Positions 35,321 through 45,150 of a stretch of DNA of 64,000 bases are shown here, piece after piece. A program made the translations under genes and the position numbers. The notes under the pieces are model-generated. The model was not told where the DNA came from, made no database searches, and saw only the letters and a list, made by a program, of their open reading frames with translations. Numbering within the stretch: position 1 is the first letter of the stretch; each line of letters begins with the position of its first letter. This DNA is from Rossellomorea marisflavi (GTDB lineage Bacteria; Bacillota; Bacilli; Bacillales; Bacillaceae_B). The DNA lies in NCBI RefSeq assembly GCF_022170785.1, contig NZ_CP081870.1:3844001-3908000 (forward strand). The letters are read 5' to 3'.

Positions 35321-36382
35321 TTATTTCCTACTCGTCCGTGCCTTGACGAACTTGATGAGCGGTTGGTAGTTGGAGTTGACCAAACCGATGCTCTCGATGA
35401 ACCATTCGATGGCGAAGAGCAGGATCGTGAGGAGGATCAGGCCTCCCCAGACGGTGGACATGGAGAAGATGATGGCGGCCAGGCTGAACATGGCGGCCAT
35501 GGCGTAGATGATGATGACCGTTTGTTTGTGACTGAAGCCCGCCCTCAGCAAGCAGTGATGCAGGTGGGATTTGTCCGGTGCGGACAATGGGCTTTTGTTC
35601 TTGTACCTTCTGAGTATGGCGAAGAAGGTATCTGAGATCGGTACTCCAAGGATGATGAACGGGATGACGAGTGAGACCATTGTGACGTTCTTGAATCCGA
35701 GGAGGGCCAGTACGGATATGATATATCCGAGGAAGAGGGATCCCGTGTCCCCCATGAAGATCTTGGCCGGATGAAAATTGTAGTACAGGAAGCCAAGGGA
35801 GCTTACGAGTACGATCATGGCGAGCGTCATGACGAAGATATCGCCTTTAAGCATGGCCATGAAGCCGATGGTGGCAAGTCCGATGGTGCAGACACCTGCT
35901 GCCAGTCCGTCGAGCCCATCAATGAAGTTGATGGCGTTTGTGATCCCGACGATCCAAAGGATGGTGATCGGGATGCTGAGCAATCCGAACTTCAACTCTG
36001 TGTCGAAGAACGGCACGTTGATGAAGTTGATTTTCACACCGCCTAGGACGACGATGAGTGCCGCAGCAATTTGTCCGACGAACTTCCATTTTGCCGATAG
36101 CTGGAAGATGTCATCTGCCATCCCCGTAAGGAGGATCACGCCGCTTCCGATGATGATCGGCAGGGCATATTGATCTTCTGGACGGAGGATGAGATATCCC
36201 GTGATGAATCCGATATAAATGGCCAGTCCGCCAAGGCGGGGCATGATTTTGCTGTGCACCTTGCGATCCTCCGGTTTGTCGGTCGCGCCCACTGCGAATG
36301 CAAACCGCTTTACAAGGGGTGTGATCGCGATGGTGAGGGCAAAGCATATGAGTAATGTCAGAATTAACATTGGCATTGTCAT
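35321..36382 (-). CDS. tagO: Undecaprenyl-phosphate N-acetylglucosaminyl 1-phosphate transferase TagO
   Basis: 353-residue polytopic membrane enzyme (about 11 helices) of the WecA/MraY family. First committed step of wall teichoic acid: transfers GlcNAc-1-phosphate from UDP-GlcNAc to undecaprenyl phosphate. Conserved motifs: TDKPEDRKVHSKIMPRLGG, ADDIFQL, NAINFIDGLDGLAAG, FMGDTGSLFLG and the basic loop motif DKSHLHHCLL. Ribosome site AAGAGGTG before ATG 36382. Downstream of, and on the same strand as, a GT4 transferase and tagA; the intervening gaps suggest separate or partly coupled units. Confidence 0.96.
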   Translation of the reverse strand: MTMPMLILTLLICFALTIAITPLVKRFAFAVGATDKPEDRKVHSKIMPRLGGLAIYIGFITGYLILRPEDQYALPIIIGSGVILLTGMADDIFQLSAKWKFVGQIAAALIVVLGGVKINFINVPFFDTELKFGLLSIPITILWIVGITNAINFIDGLDGLAAGVCTIGLATIGFMAMLKGDIFVMTLAMIVLVSSLGFLYYNFHPAKIFMGDTGSLFLGYIISVLALLGFKNVTMVSLVIPFIILGVPISDTFFAILRRYKNKSPLSAPDKSHLHHCLLRAGFSHKQTVIIIYAMAAMFSLAAIIFSMSTVWGGLILLTILLFAIEWFIESIGLVNSNYQPLIKFVKARTSRK

Positions 36383-36450
36383 TGTACACCTCTTAATCGT
36401 TAATCTACCCGGTTGGTCGATTGATGAATACAGGTAATTCTTAGATGCGG

Positions 36451-37560
36451 CTATCCGAGCAGCCTCAAATATACATTATAAACGTTCTTGGCGAAATGCT
36501 CTACTGAAAAATTGTCCCTGCTGTGCATTCTTAACTTTTGTCCTATTTCACGGAGTCGCTCATTCCGCTTCAGCTCAATGGCAGCGAGGAGCTTTTCCGT
36601 CAAGCTCTTCTCATCATCGATGGGGACGATCCATCCGTAGTCATCTGAGGGGATCAGTAGGTCGACCCCACCGACGTCCGTGGTGATCACGGGGACGTTG
36701 GATCGTGCTGCTTCCAACAGGACAAGGGGAAAGCTTTCGCTGTAGGATGTAAGGAGCACAAGGTCCGATAGAGGGTACAATCGCTCTACATCATTACGGT
36801 GACCGAGGAACCCTACGCAGGATGAAAGTCCATTAGCCTTGACGAAGGATTCCAGTCCTTCCCGCTCCGATCCGTCACCGGCGATGAGGAGTTTGATTCC
36901 GGTCTGGTGGTGGTGTTGAATCAGGTTCCGAAGGGCAGTGAAGGCCAGCTTATGGTTCTTCACCGCTTCGAGCCTGGCCACCATCAGCATGACGAAGTCT
37001 CCTTCTTTTACCCCTAATTCTTCTCTTTCAAACGGTTTCGACAGCGGTTTGTCGAAATCGATCCCGTTCAATATGACAGTGATCTTCTCTGCAGGGATAC
37101 CGAGGTCCATCAGGATGGTCTTGAACCGCTCCGAGATGGCAAGGAAGTGGTCTGCCTGTTTGAGGGCATTCAGGTTCGTCCTGGAGAAGACTTTCCCGGT
37201 GATCCCTTGGCCCATGAAGTCATCTCGGGGATCACTATGTACGGTCACCACCCACTTCACGCCCGTCCTTTTCCGGATGAAGGGCGCATAGCAGTTCGCT
37301 CTTGCTCCGTGAGTGTGAATCATGTCGATTCCATGCTTTCCTATAAAGGTACCAATTTTTCTGACAACCGTAAAGTCGAATCTTGACTTTTGGTCAAAAT
37401 TTACCAGTTGGATGTTCTGCTCAACCCCGCGCTTATACATTTCTCCCTTTTCAAAAACGCCGAGAAAAAATTCTTCCCGGTTCAGCTCATTTAATAAGGA
37501 CAGGATATGAAACATGCCTCCGCCGCTCTCATTGCCGGCATTCAGGTGCAGGATTTTCAC
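36451..37560 (-). CDS. GT4-family glycosyltransferase
   Basis: 369 residues from GTG 37560, where GGGAGG stands 7 bases upstream; a longer frame reaching 37671 would overlap tagA by about 90 bases and lacks a site. GT-B fold: acceptor side with NAGNESGGGMFHIL and IHTHGARANCYAPF, nucleotide side with LMVARLEAVKNHKLA, LLIAGDGSEREGLE and SYSESFPLVLLEAARSNVPV (the EX7E motif). Lies 17 bases after tagA, so it probably acts on the same lipid-linked chain or on a related surface glycan. Donor and acceptor are not deducible. Confidence 0.88.
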   Translation of the reverse strand: MKILHLNAGNESGGGMFHILSLLNELNREEFFLGVFEKGEMYKRGVEQNIQLVNFDQKSRFDFTVVRKIGTFIGKHGIDMIHTHGARANCYAPFIRKRTGVKWVVTVHSDPRDDFMGQGITGKVFSRTNLNALKQADHFLAISERFKTILMDLGIPAEKITVILNGIDFDKPLSKPFEREELGVKEGDFVMLMVARLEAVKNHKLAFTALRNLIQHHHQTGIKLLIAGDGSEREGLESFVKANGLSSCVGFLGHRNDVERLYPLSDLVLLTSYSESFPLVLLEAARSNVPVITTDVGGVDLLIPSDDYGWIVPIDDEKSLTEKLLAAIELKRNERLREIGQKLRMHSRDNFSVEHFAKNVYNVYLRLLG

Positions 37561-37577
37561 GATGGGACCTCCCAGCG

Positions 37578-38306
37578 TTATTCTTTGGTTTTCATGACGG
37601 TGATGATGAATTGTGGCAGCACGAGCATCCTTCTCCAGCGTGAAGGCTGCTTCAGAAGCCGGTAGAACCACTCCAAGTGCACTTTTTGGAAAAAGACCGG
37701 GGCTCTCTTTACATGGCCAGCCAGGACATCAATGCTTCCGCCCACTCCCATGAAGACCCCTTTTTCGACCTTGGGCAGATTGGACGCAATCCATTTCTCT
37801 TGGCGCGGGAATCCAAGGGCGACCAGGATGACATCCGGTTTCGTTCTCTGAATGTCTTCAATGATCGTTTCATCGTCATCTTGGAAGTAGCCATGATGAT
37901 GACCTGCCAGATGAAGATTCGGATATGTGGTGTGTAGGTTCTGAACGGCTTCTTCAAGGATCTCCGGCTTTGCTCCTACTATATAGAAGGAAATGGGGTT
38001 TTCATTCCCAAGGGTAAGCAAGTCCTCCATCAGTTCAAAACCAGGCACGCGCTCCAGCAGGGGCGTCTTCTTCATCTTGGAGGCGATGATCACACCAATG
38101 CCGTCGGGGACGATGATGTCGGCTGTCTGCAGGATGGCGTGGTATTCCCGGTCTTCCCTCGCCTGCATGACGATTTCCGGATTGGCCGTGACCACAAGGG
38201 CTTTCTTTTCTTCTTTTATATACTGATGATAGAGGTCTTGTACGACCTCGGATTTACGTTGATTCACAAAAGGTACGTCGAGTATGGTGATGGTTTGGTT
38301 TGTCAT
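37578..38306 (-). CDS. tagA: N-acetylglucosaminyldiphosphoundecaprenol N-acetyl-beta-D-mannosaminyltransferase TagA
   Basis: 242 residues, GT26 (WecG/TagA/CpsF). Adds ManNAc to GlcNAc-PP-undecaprenol to form the teichoic acid linkage unit at the cytoplasmic membrane face. Conserved segments: VTANPEIVMQARED, ADIIVPDGIGVIIASK (catalytic-type Asp), RVPGFELMEDLL, VALGFPRQEKWI and GVGGSIDVLAG. AGAGAGGT lies upstream of ATG 38306. Followed by the GT4 gene. Confidence 0.94.
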   Translation of the reverse strand: MTNQTITILDVPFVNQRKSEVVQDLYHQYIKEEKKALVVTANPEIVMQAREDREYHAILQTADIIVPDGIGVIIASKMKKTPLLERVPGFELMEDLLTLGNENPISFYIVGAKPEILEEAVQNLHTTYPNLHLAGHHHGYFQDDDETIIEDIQRTKPDVILVALGFPRQEKWIASNLPKVEKGVFMGVGGSIDVLAGHVKRAPVFFQKVHLEWFYRLLKQPSRWRRMLVLPQFIITVMKTKE

Positions 38307-38568
38307 TATCGTGTCTACCTCTCTTGTCGATTCTCCCCTTTATTCTATCCCAGCCGCCCCGCTACTGAAACAGTTATTGTGTTATAACTCCATGACTTTG
38401 GAGGAATTTCCGATTCGACTCTATAATAAGATAAATTGTCGGCGGATGGTTCCATGTCATCAATTTTTTACCATCCCTTTAGGAATCTTTACAAAATGTT
38501 AAATAAAACAATAAATACGTTTATTAAGCTTATACTAGGAAATAACCTCTCAGAAGGGTGGTCATGTT

Positions 38569-40029
38569 TTGTTGTCGAAGCTTCAGCATCTGGTATTGCT
38601 GGTGGTCATTGCGCTAGTGGTACCCTCCATATTCACACATCCGGTGGTTGCCTATCTCTCCACCCTCATTAGCTTATTCTTCATCGCATGGAATAAGAAG
38701 AACGGATTGTTGCTCTTATTCATATACTTCCCAATCCGGCCGTTCTTACTAGAATTGAATCCGGGGTTCAAGCTCATGGGCGACTGTCTGCTGATCGTCT
38801 TATTCCTTGCCGCCCTTTATGGCTTCCTCCGGGACCGGGGTTCGTGGAAGACGTATGCATTCACGGGATTCATCCTGCTGTTCTGTCTCGTCGGGACGAT
38901 CGCAGCCATTCAGACGGGTGTCGGCCTGTCTGCCATCATCTTTCAGAATCGCGCCTATCTCATCACCTTCCTGATCCTCTTCATTGTCGGTCAGTGGAAG
39001 ATGAATCAAGAGGATATCCGGTATTTCATTCACCTCTCCATTGTGATGGGGTCCATCCTTTCTCTGCACGGAATCATGGAGTACCTCTTTTCCAGGACAC
39101 TTCTTGTTCCGGAGGCATGGAGGAACTGGAATCTGTCTTCTGTCAATGAGATGAGGGTGTACGGCCTGACGGCGAATCCGAACGTACTTGGTACATATTT
39201 ATCCATTTGTCTCTTTATCACCCTTTATGTCCTGTCCGTTGCGAAGCGATGGCGAATCATTTACGTCCTTGCCTCCATCCTGATGCTCGGCACCCTCTGC
39301 CTCACCTACTCCAGGGGTTCGATCCTGGCCTTCGGGGTTGCCTTCATCGTGTATGTTCTCTGGAAAAGGGCTTGGAAAATGGGAGCGGGACTGATTCTAT
39401 CCATTGTATTGGGGCTCTTCCTCATCTATTACCCTGCCGGTATTGCACGGGAAGAGATCGACGCACATACGATAAGCGATGGGCATTTGCCCGATGTTCC
39501 ACAAGAAGAAGTTGAGCCTGACAGCGTACCGCCACCGAATGAGCGGTCATCTGCATTCTCCAACCGGTTCAAGGAGATCTTCTCTGATGACATCATTGAG
39601 AAAAGCAGTCAGTGGGGCCGGCTATATGTGGTATTCAAGGGGCTTGATATCTATCTCATGAATCCGGTGATCGGGACAGGGTTCGGGACGTTCGGGGATT
39701 CGGCGACACTGAGCTACGGGACGCCGATTGCCGAGACGTATCAGCTTCCCGACAGGATGTACTCGGATAACCAATACATCCAGCTTCTTGTTCAGACCGG
39801 TACGCTGGGGACAGTAAGCGTCCTCGCATTTGTGGTGGCGATCTTCATCATCACGTGGAAGAGGAGAAAAGACCCCGTTGCTCCGGTGCTTTTCTGCCTG
39901 ACCCTGGCGACATTGCTCATGGCCCTGTTCTATAATGTACTGGAGGAGAAGATTCTTACGCTGTACTTCTACTCCCTACTGGGCTATTTCCTTACGAAAG
40001 AAAGGACGCCCCATTCTCTTGAAAAATGA
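38569..40029 (+). CDS. O-antigen ligase/polymerase (Wzy/WaaL)-like membrane protein
   Basis: 486 residues with about 12-13 hydrophobic helices and a large extracytoplasmic loop (about 300-370) rich in Glu/Pro/Ser. The Wzy_C-like signature is visible as GLTANPNVLGTYLSI and, in the loop, NPVIGTGFGTFGDS, matching O-antigen ligase family proteins. TTG start at 38569 with AAGGGTGG upstream. Next gene begins 9 bases after its stop, and a GT4 gene follows, so the three form an operon for a flipped and ligated or polymerised surface glycan. Confidence 0.85.
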   Translation: MLSKLQHLVLLVVIALVVPSIFTHPVVAYLSTLISLFFIAWNKKNGLLLLFIYFPIRPFLLELNPGFKLMGDCLLIVLFLAALYGFLRDRGSWKTYAFTGFILLFCLVGTIAAIQTGVGLSAIIFQNRAYLITFLILFIVGQWKMNQEDIRYFIHLSIVMGSILSLHGIMEYLFSRTLLVPEAWRNWNLSSVNEMRVYGLTANPNVLGTYLSICLFITLYVLSVAKRWRIIYVLASILMLGTLCLTYSRGSILAFGVAFIVYVLWKRAWKMGAGLILSIVLGLFLIYYPAGIAREEIDAHTISDGHLPDVPQEEVEPDSVPPPNERSSAFSNRFKEIFSDDIIEKSSQWGRLYVVFKGLDIYLMNPVIGTGFGTFGDSATLSYGTPIAETYQLPDRMYSDNQYIQLLVQTGTLGTVSVLAFVVAIFIITWKRRKDPVAPVLFCLTLATLLMALFYNVLEEKILTLYFYSLLGYFLTKERTPHSLEK

Positions 40030-40038
40030 GGAATTCAT

Positions 40039-41559
40039 ATGAAATCGCTCACCAAAGCCGTCGGGCTTGTCACGATCATCTCCGGTCTCGGAAAACTGCT
40101 CGGATTCGCACGGGAGAGCATCATTGCGGCGTACTTCGGCACATCTGACGTAGCAGACGTGTTCTTCGTCTCAAGTCTTGTCCCGACCCTGCTCTTCACA
40201 GCGATCGGGACGGCGATCCAGGCAGGGACGATTCCCCTCTTCATGGAGGCACGCGGACGGAGTAAGAGGGAATCACGGGAGCTCATGAGCCTACTCGGCA
40301 CGTTTTTCCTCGTCATTTCCCTTGCCTTCATCGCGGTGACGCTCCTCTTCACGGAGCCACTCATGAAGCTGATGGCACCGGGCTTCACCCCGGGTCAGCT
40401 TGATCTCGCCGTGGAACTGACACGGATCATGATCCCGAGCATGATTTTCCTGACGTTGACCGCCATCTCGACTGGGGTACTGAACGCGAACAAACAGTTC
40501 GTCCTCCCAGCCTTCACGTCGACGGTTCAGAATGTGGTCATCATCCTGGCAACCGTCCTCCTTACAAATACGTACGGCGTGTACGGTTTGGCCGCCGGTG
40601 TCCTTATAGGCGCTGCAGGACAGTTCTTCATCCAATATCCTTCGTTCAGGAAAGAAGGGATCGGATTCAATTTCGCCTTCACGGAGAATAAAGAGCAAAT
40701 CAAGCGAATCATGATCCTGTTTTATCCGATCATCATCGCGGCGATTTCCATCCAGTTGAACAGCCTGGTGGACCGCATGGTTTCGTCGGGACTCGAAACA
40801 GGGAGCGTATCGGCCCTGAATTATGGGAACCGCCTATTGTGGCTCCCCCTCAGCGTGATCCTGACGCCGCTGATCACCGTCCTGTATCCTTCACTCGTAG
40901 AAGGGGCACTCGAGGGCTACAAGCGTTTTTTCACCATCATACATAAAGGGACGTCGATCATTCTGTTTGCCGGACTCCCCTTCACGGTGCTCCTTGCTGT
41001 GAGCGGAGATGATCTGATCCGTCTCGCCTTCGAGCGGGGAAGCTTTGATGCGGGCGCCACCTCCATCACCTTCCAGGCCCTCTTCTTCTATGGGATCGGC
41101 CTTGTCTTTTTCGCCCTCAGGGATTTCCTGATGAACGGATTCTATGCCCTGAAGAAGACGAAGATCGCCATGTACTCCTGTCTCGGTGCCGTCGCGGCCA
41201 ATGTAGTCCTGAGCATCATCCTGGCACGGTTCATGGGCGTCGGGGGGATCGCCCTCGCTTCGAGCATCTCCATGCTCATCCAGTGCGTCGTGCTCTTCAG
41301 CTATCTATTGAAAGGGTACGGCGAAAAGAAGACCTACTCAAAGCAACTCGGGAAAGAATCAGGCAAGCTTCTCCTCGCAACGGCAGGAGCTTTAGCAGGA
41401 GCGCTTGTGGCTAAGTCCTGGCTCGCAGATGACCTGAATATCATCATCCACACGGTCATCATGACCGCCGTCATCTTTATCGTCTATTGTATGCTGGCCT
41501 TCCTCTTCAAGGTACAGGCCGTATCACTGCTCACCCAAAAGCTGAAAAGGAGCCGATAA
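40039..41559 (+). CDS. MurJ/MviN-family lipid-linked glycan flippase
   Basis: 506 residues, about 14 membrane helices of the MOP exporter superfamily. MviN/MurJ motifs: GLGKLLGFARESIIAAYFG, SDVADVFFVSSLVP, NSLVDRMVSSGL, GSVSALNYGNRLLWLPLSV and ERGSFDAGATSIT. Could be the peptidoglycan lipid II flippase, but the operon with a Wzy/WaaL-like protein and a glycosyltransferase suggests a dedicated flippase for another lipid-linked glycan. Stop codon is separated by only 2 bases from the next ATG. Confidence 0.88.
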   Translation: MKSLTKAVGLVTIISGLGKLLGFARESIIAAYFGTSDVADVFFVSSLVPTLLFTAIGTAIQAGTIPLFMEARGRSKRESRELMSLLGTFFLVISLAFIAVTLLFTEPLMKLMAPGFTPGQLDLAVELTRIMIPSMIFLTLTAISTGVLNANKQFVLPAFTSTVQNVVIILATVLLTNTYGVYGLAAGVLIGAAGQFFIQYPSFRKEGIGFNFAFTENKEQIKRIMILFYPIIIAAISIQLNSLVDRMVSSGLETGSVSALNYGNRLLWLPLSVILTPLITVLYPSLVEGALEGYKRFFTIIHKGTSIILFAGLPFTVLLAVSGDDLIRLAFERGSFDAGATSITFQALFFYGIGLVFFALRDFLMNGFYALKKTKIAMYSCLGAVAANVVLSIILARFMGVGGIALASSISMLIQCVVLFSYLLKGYGEKKTYSKQLGKESGKLLLATAGALAGALVAKSWLADDLNIIIHTVIMTAVIFIVYCMLAFLFKVQAVSLLTQKLKRSR

Positions 41560-41561
41560 CC

Positions 41562-42734
41562 ATGAAGATCCTTTTATCTACCATATTCGAATATCCTCAC
41601 GAGGGAGGCCTCTCCACCCATGTGGCGACCCTTAAGAATGGCCTCGAGGCACTTGGCCACCAGGTGGACGTCCTTTCCTTCACCGATTTGAATCCCCTCG
41701 TGCGAAAGGCATACGCCCAGGCACCGGGATTCATCGCAAGTAAGATCAAACCGGGGTCCGGCCAGCTCATGAACGATCAGAATCGGATGACGCTGATCCA
41801 TAAAGAATTGAACAAGCTCAAAGGACAGTACGACGTCGTGAACACCCAGGATGTTTATGCCACATTGGCTGCAGAAGGAACCGGCATCCCCGTCGTTGAG
41901 ACGGTCCATGGCTACTATTCCTTCGAGGCCATCAGCCGCGGGGCAATCGCAGAGGGAAGCAAGGAAGACATCACTGTCCGCGAGCGCGAAAAAAGGGCCT
42001 ACACCCTTGCCGACGAAGTGGTCACCGTCGATCAGCGGATCAAGGATTATGTGAAATCCATGTCTGGTGTTGAAGCGACAGCCATCAAAAATTTCATCGA
42101 CGTAGAAGACTTCGATCCCGGGAAACTAGATCTATCAGGTATACGGGAGGAATTCGGCATCCCGACAGATAAGAGGATGCTCTTCGTCCCAAGAAGAATG
42201 ACCGAGAAAAACGGGGTCATCTATCCGACCCTCGCCCTCAGGAAGGTCCTCGACCGCCATCCCGATACCGTCCTCGTCTATGCCGGGACCGGTGAACAGA
42301 TGCCTGCCATCAAGAAGGAAGTCGAACAGCAGGGCCTTGAGGGTGATGTCCTCCTCCTTGGCACGGTGCCTCATGAAAAGATGAAATACCTGTACGGGAC
42401 TTCGGACATCGTCCTTGTGCCGAGCGTCCATTCCTACGGTGTCGAAGAGGCGACCTCGATTTCCGCCCTGGAAGCGATGGGTTCAAGATCCCCTGTCATC
42501 GCAGGCGCCGTCGGCGGTTTGAAGGAAATCATCGAGCACGAAAAGGACGGTCTCCTCGTGACGGAGAAGGATGTGGACGGCCTTTCCGAAGCGATCCTGA
42601 AGGTATTGGGCTCACCCACATTCGCCGAACAGCTCGCCCGGAACGCCCGGACGAAGATCGAGCAGATGTACTCTCACCACTCCGCCGCCACACGGTTCGA
42701 AGAGATTTATATGAAAGCCGCCAACAAGGCTTGA
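41562..42734 (+). CDS. GT4-family glycosyltransferase
   Basis: 390 residues. GT-B fold with EGGLSTHVATLKNGL near the start, VETVHGYYSFEA, FVPRRMTEKNGVIYPTLAL, VYAGTGEQMPAI, and the EX7E region HSYGVEEATSISALEAMGSR. ATG 41562 follows AAGGAG at good distance; the longer frame from 41487 lies inside the flippase gene. Third gene of the O-antigen-ligase/MurJ operon; likely builds the oligosaccharide those proteins move and attach. Confidence 0.9.
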   Translation: MKILLSTIFEYPHEGGLSTHVATLKNGLEALGHQVDVLSFTDLNPLVRKAYAQAPGFIASKIKPGSGQLMNDQNRMTLIHKELNKLKGQYDVVNTQDVYATLAAEGTGIPVVETVHGYYSFEAISRGAIAEGSKEDITVREREKRAYTLADEVVTVDQRIKDYVKSMSGVEATAIKNFIDVEDFDPGKLDLSGIREEFGIPTDKRMLFVPRRMTEKNGVIYPTLALRKVLDRHPDTVLVYAGTGEQMPAIKKEVEQQGLEGDVLLLGTVPHEKMKYLYGTSDIVLVPSVHSYGVEEATSISALEAMGSRSPVIAGAVGGLKEIIEHEKDGLLVTEKDVDGLSEAILKVLGSPTFAEQLARNARTKIEQMYSHHSAATRFEEIYMKAANKA

Positions 42735-42754
42735 GCCCACCGCTCGAGCCTTTT
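42728..42754 (+). terminator. Terminator of the O-antigen-ligase/MurJ/GT4 operon
   Basis: GGCTTGAGC (42728-42736) pairs with GCTCGAGCC (42742-42750, one G-T), then TTTTC. Confidence 0.8.
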
Positions 42755-42821
42755 CTTATGGCGTATAATCCCACAGGGGGAATCATACACTAATTCCTAT
42801 ACTCTACTGGGATGTGACTGT

Positions 42822-44594
42822 ATGCATACGCTTCGAAACCCACTCACGTACATAAATGAACTCCTGTATATCCTGCTCTTCTTCAAAGTGATCCTGTTTC
42901 ACTCGTTCACCGATACCCCCTTATCAAGCGGAGTCTTTTCCACGTCCATCGGCTTCCTTCTTGCCTGCTACGGCCTGTCCTTTCTGTTCAGCGGAAAATG
43001 GCGACTTGCATTCAGTGGACTGATCTCCCTTCTTGTATCTTTTGTCTTCCTCTCGAATGCCGTATATCTCGATTATTACAGCTCCCCCATCACCCTATCG
43101 ATCTTCGGACAGATGGCCAACCTGGGCGGTCTCGGGGATAGCATCACGTATTTATTCAAATTCCGGTACCTACTCTTTGTAGTCGACCTGGTCGTTCTGC
43201 CTTTCTTTCTATGGAGCACGTTTCCATACACGAAAAAAAGATCCATGGTGAAGGGCGTCATCCCCTTCCTCACCCTCGGTCTCCTCTTCCTGGTCATGAA
43301 GCCCGCAAAGCTCATATTTGTTGACGGCATGGAGAACCCGGTGCAAGCCTACGATTCTCTGGATCACGTTGTCCAATACGGTCTCATCGGCCATCACATG
43401 CTGGATTCGTATTCCTACGTAAGGGACCGGAACTACAAACTGAGCGATGATGACAGGAAGCGGATCGGGACGGTCTTCGCCGCTGAACGGGACCCGGCCG
43501 ATCACCCTTATAAGACCTATGGAAAAGGCAAGAATCTCATCATGATCCAGGTGGAGTCCCTCCAAAGCTTCGTCCTGAACGAAGAAATCGGGGGCAAGGA
43601 AATCACCCCGACCATGAACCGGATGATGAAGCACAGCCTGTCCTTCCCGCACTTTTACGCCCAGACGATCGCAGGGAACAGCTCTGACGCCGAATTCTTG
43701 ACGCAAACCGCTCTATACCCTTTAAAGTCCGGATCGGTCTTCTTCCGCTATCCGTCCAATACGTACCGCAGCATCGGAAACTCACTTAAAAAGGACGGGT
43801 ATTCCACCCTGGGCGTCCATGCAGACGAGAAGACGTTCTGGAACCGTCATCTGATGTATCCGTCCCTCGGCTTTGAGGACTACAAGACCATCGAACAGTT
43901 TCCCCAAAAGGAACTGGTTGGGATGGGAGTCGGCGATAAAGAAATGTTTACGGAAACGGCGGGCATATTGAAGGAGCAGCCCTCCCCCTTCTACTCCCTG
44001 ATCGTCACCCTGACCAATCACATGCCGTATGACCTTCCTGTGGAGAAGCAGTCCCTCTCCCTCCCGAAAGAAGTGAACGGTACCCTGCTCGGGGATTATC
44101 TCCAGACCGTGCGCTACACCGACGAAGCCATCGGGTTGTTTTTAAAGGAACTGGAATCCGATGGACTGCTCGAAGACTCCATCATCGTACTGTACGGCGA
44201 TCACAACGGAATCTTTGAGCGCGACAAGTCCCTGATTGAGAAATGGAAGGGCAAATCGATCTCTACCGAGGAATGGTACCGGGAATACGCCACTGTGCCG
44301 TTCATGATCTACAACCCAGGCATAAAAGGAAAGGAAATCGATGCATATGGCGGCCAGGTGGATGTGTACCCGACGATTGCCTCCATCATGGGGACCTCCT
44401 ATACATCGGGGCTTGGTGAAAACCTTCTTGGTTCACCGTCCGGGACCGTCGTGATCCCGAGCGGTGGGTATGTGACGAAGTCGTTAGTGATCGGGAAGGA
44501 TGGGATAGTGGAAGGATTGGGAGAAGAGGAGAAGGAAATGCTGAGCACTTCGGAGTTGATTATTAAAGGGAATTATTTGCATGATAGTGAATGA
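42822..44594 (+). CDS. LTA synthase-family (LtaS/YfnI-like) sulfatase-fold phosphotransferase
   Basis: 590 residues. Five membrane helices (about 12-165) precede the extracellular catalytic domain. Metal ligands are visible as Glu245 (MIQVESLQSF), the motif IAGNSSDAEF around 285-293, and YGDHNGIF with Asp/His. In LtaS the nucleophile is Thr within GKTSDSEF; here the aligned residue is Ser287 in GNSSDAEF. Family members polymerise or prime glycerol phosphate on glycolipid. Only a weak GGGATGTGA ribosome site precedes ATG 42822. Close to the teichoic acid genes but a separate unit. It could be a primase, an alternative synthase or a different phosphotransferase. Confidence 0.85.
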   Translation: MHTLRNPLTYINELLYILLFFKVILFHSFTDTPLSSGVFSTSIGFLLACYGLSFLFSGKWRLAFSGLISLLVSFVFLSNAVYLDYYSSPITLSIFGQMANLGGLGDSITYLFKFRYLLFVVDLVVLPFFLWSTFPYTKKRSMVKGVIPFLTLGLLFLVMKPAKLIFVDGMENPVQAYDSLDHVVQYGLIGHHMLDSYSYVRDRNYKLSDDDRKRIGTVFAAERDPADHPYKTYGKGKNLIMIQVESLQSFVLNEEIGGKEITPTMNRMMKHSLSFPHFYAQTIAGNSSDAEFLTQTALYPLKSGSVFFRYPSNTYRSIGNSLKKDGYSTLGVHADEKTFWNRHLMYPSLGFEDYKTIEQFPQKELVGMGVGDKEMFTETAGILKEQPSPFYSLIVTLTNHMPYDLPVEKQSLSLPKEVNGTLLGDYLQTVRYTDEAIGLFLKELESDGLLEDSIIVLYGDHNGIFERDKSLIEKWKGKSISTEEWYREYATVPFMIYNPGIKGKEIDAYGGQVDVYPTIASIMGTSYTSGLGENLLGSPSGTVVIPSGGYVTKSLVIGKDGIVEGLGEEEKEMLSTSELIIKGNYLHDSE

Positions 44595-45150
44595 GAACGC
44601 ACAGAATAAAACGTTAACATCCCTTGATATATTTACTTAACACAACAAGCTAACAGTAGGTTGGTATATAATTCAACAGCAAATTCCCACACTGATTTTT
44701 GTAGTGCGGTATGATTTTCTTCCTTTATAAAAAAGGATCCTTACAGTGCACAATCTAAATCATTTATTCCAAGCTCAGGACCCCTGGGCTTTTTTGAATT
44801 CTTCTGACTCACCACTGTAAGCGTCATCGGTGCAATACTTTACAAGAAGCTTCAAACACTATATTCCCTTCGACTCATTTTCACAAAATTCGACATTTTC
44901 ACTTCTTTTTTAAATGAAACTTTAGACTTATTTCTTTCGGTCCTTAGATTGAAATATACATGTTAAATAAACTCACTTATATTTCACTTTCACAAAAAAC
45001 AAGGGCAAAAAGAATTATTAACGGAAGTACTTTTTACCATTAACCCCATACTAATCTATGTCGACATATGGTAGAATGATTTTGTCATATAAGTAATTAT
45101 TTTGTAGATTACTTAACTATTAACTCTAATGGAGGGATTATCAAAAGCAT
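44595..45150. other. AT-rich intergenic region with a terminator and promoter-like sites
   Basis: 556 bases without a convincing gene. AGCTCAG (44772-44778) with CTGGGCT (44784-44790) and a T-run forms a terminator. An extended -10 (TGGTAGAAT near 45069-45077) lies about 75 bases before the glucosaminidase start, and a TATAAT occurs at 44667-44672. Base composition becomes markedly more AT-rich here than in the preceding 14 kb. Confidence 0.5.
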
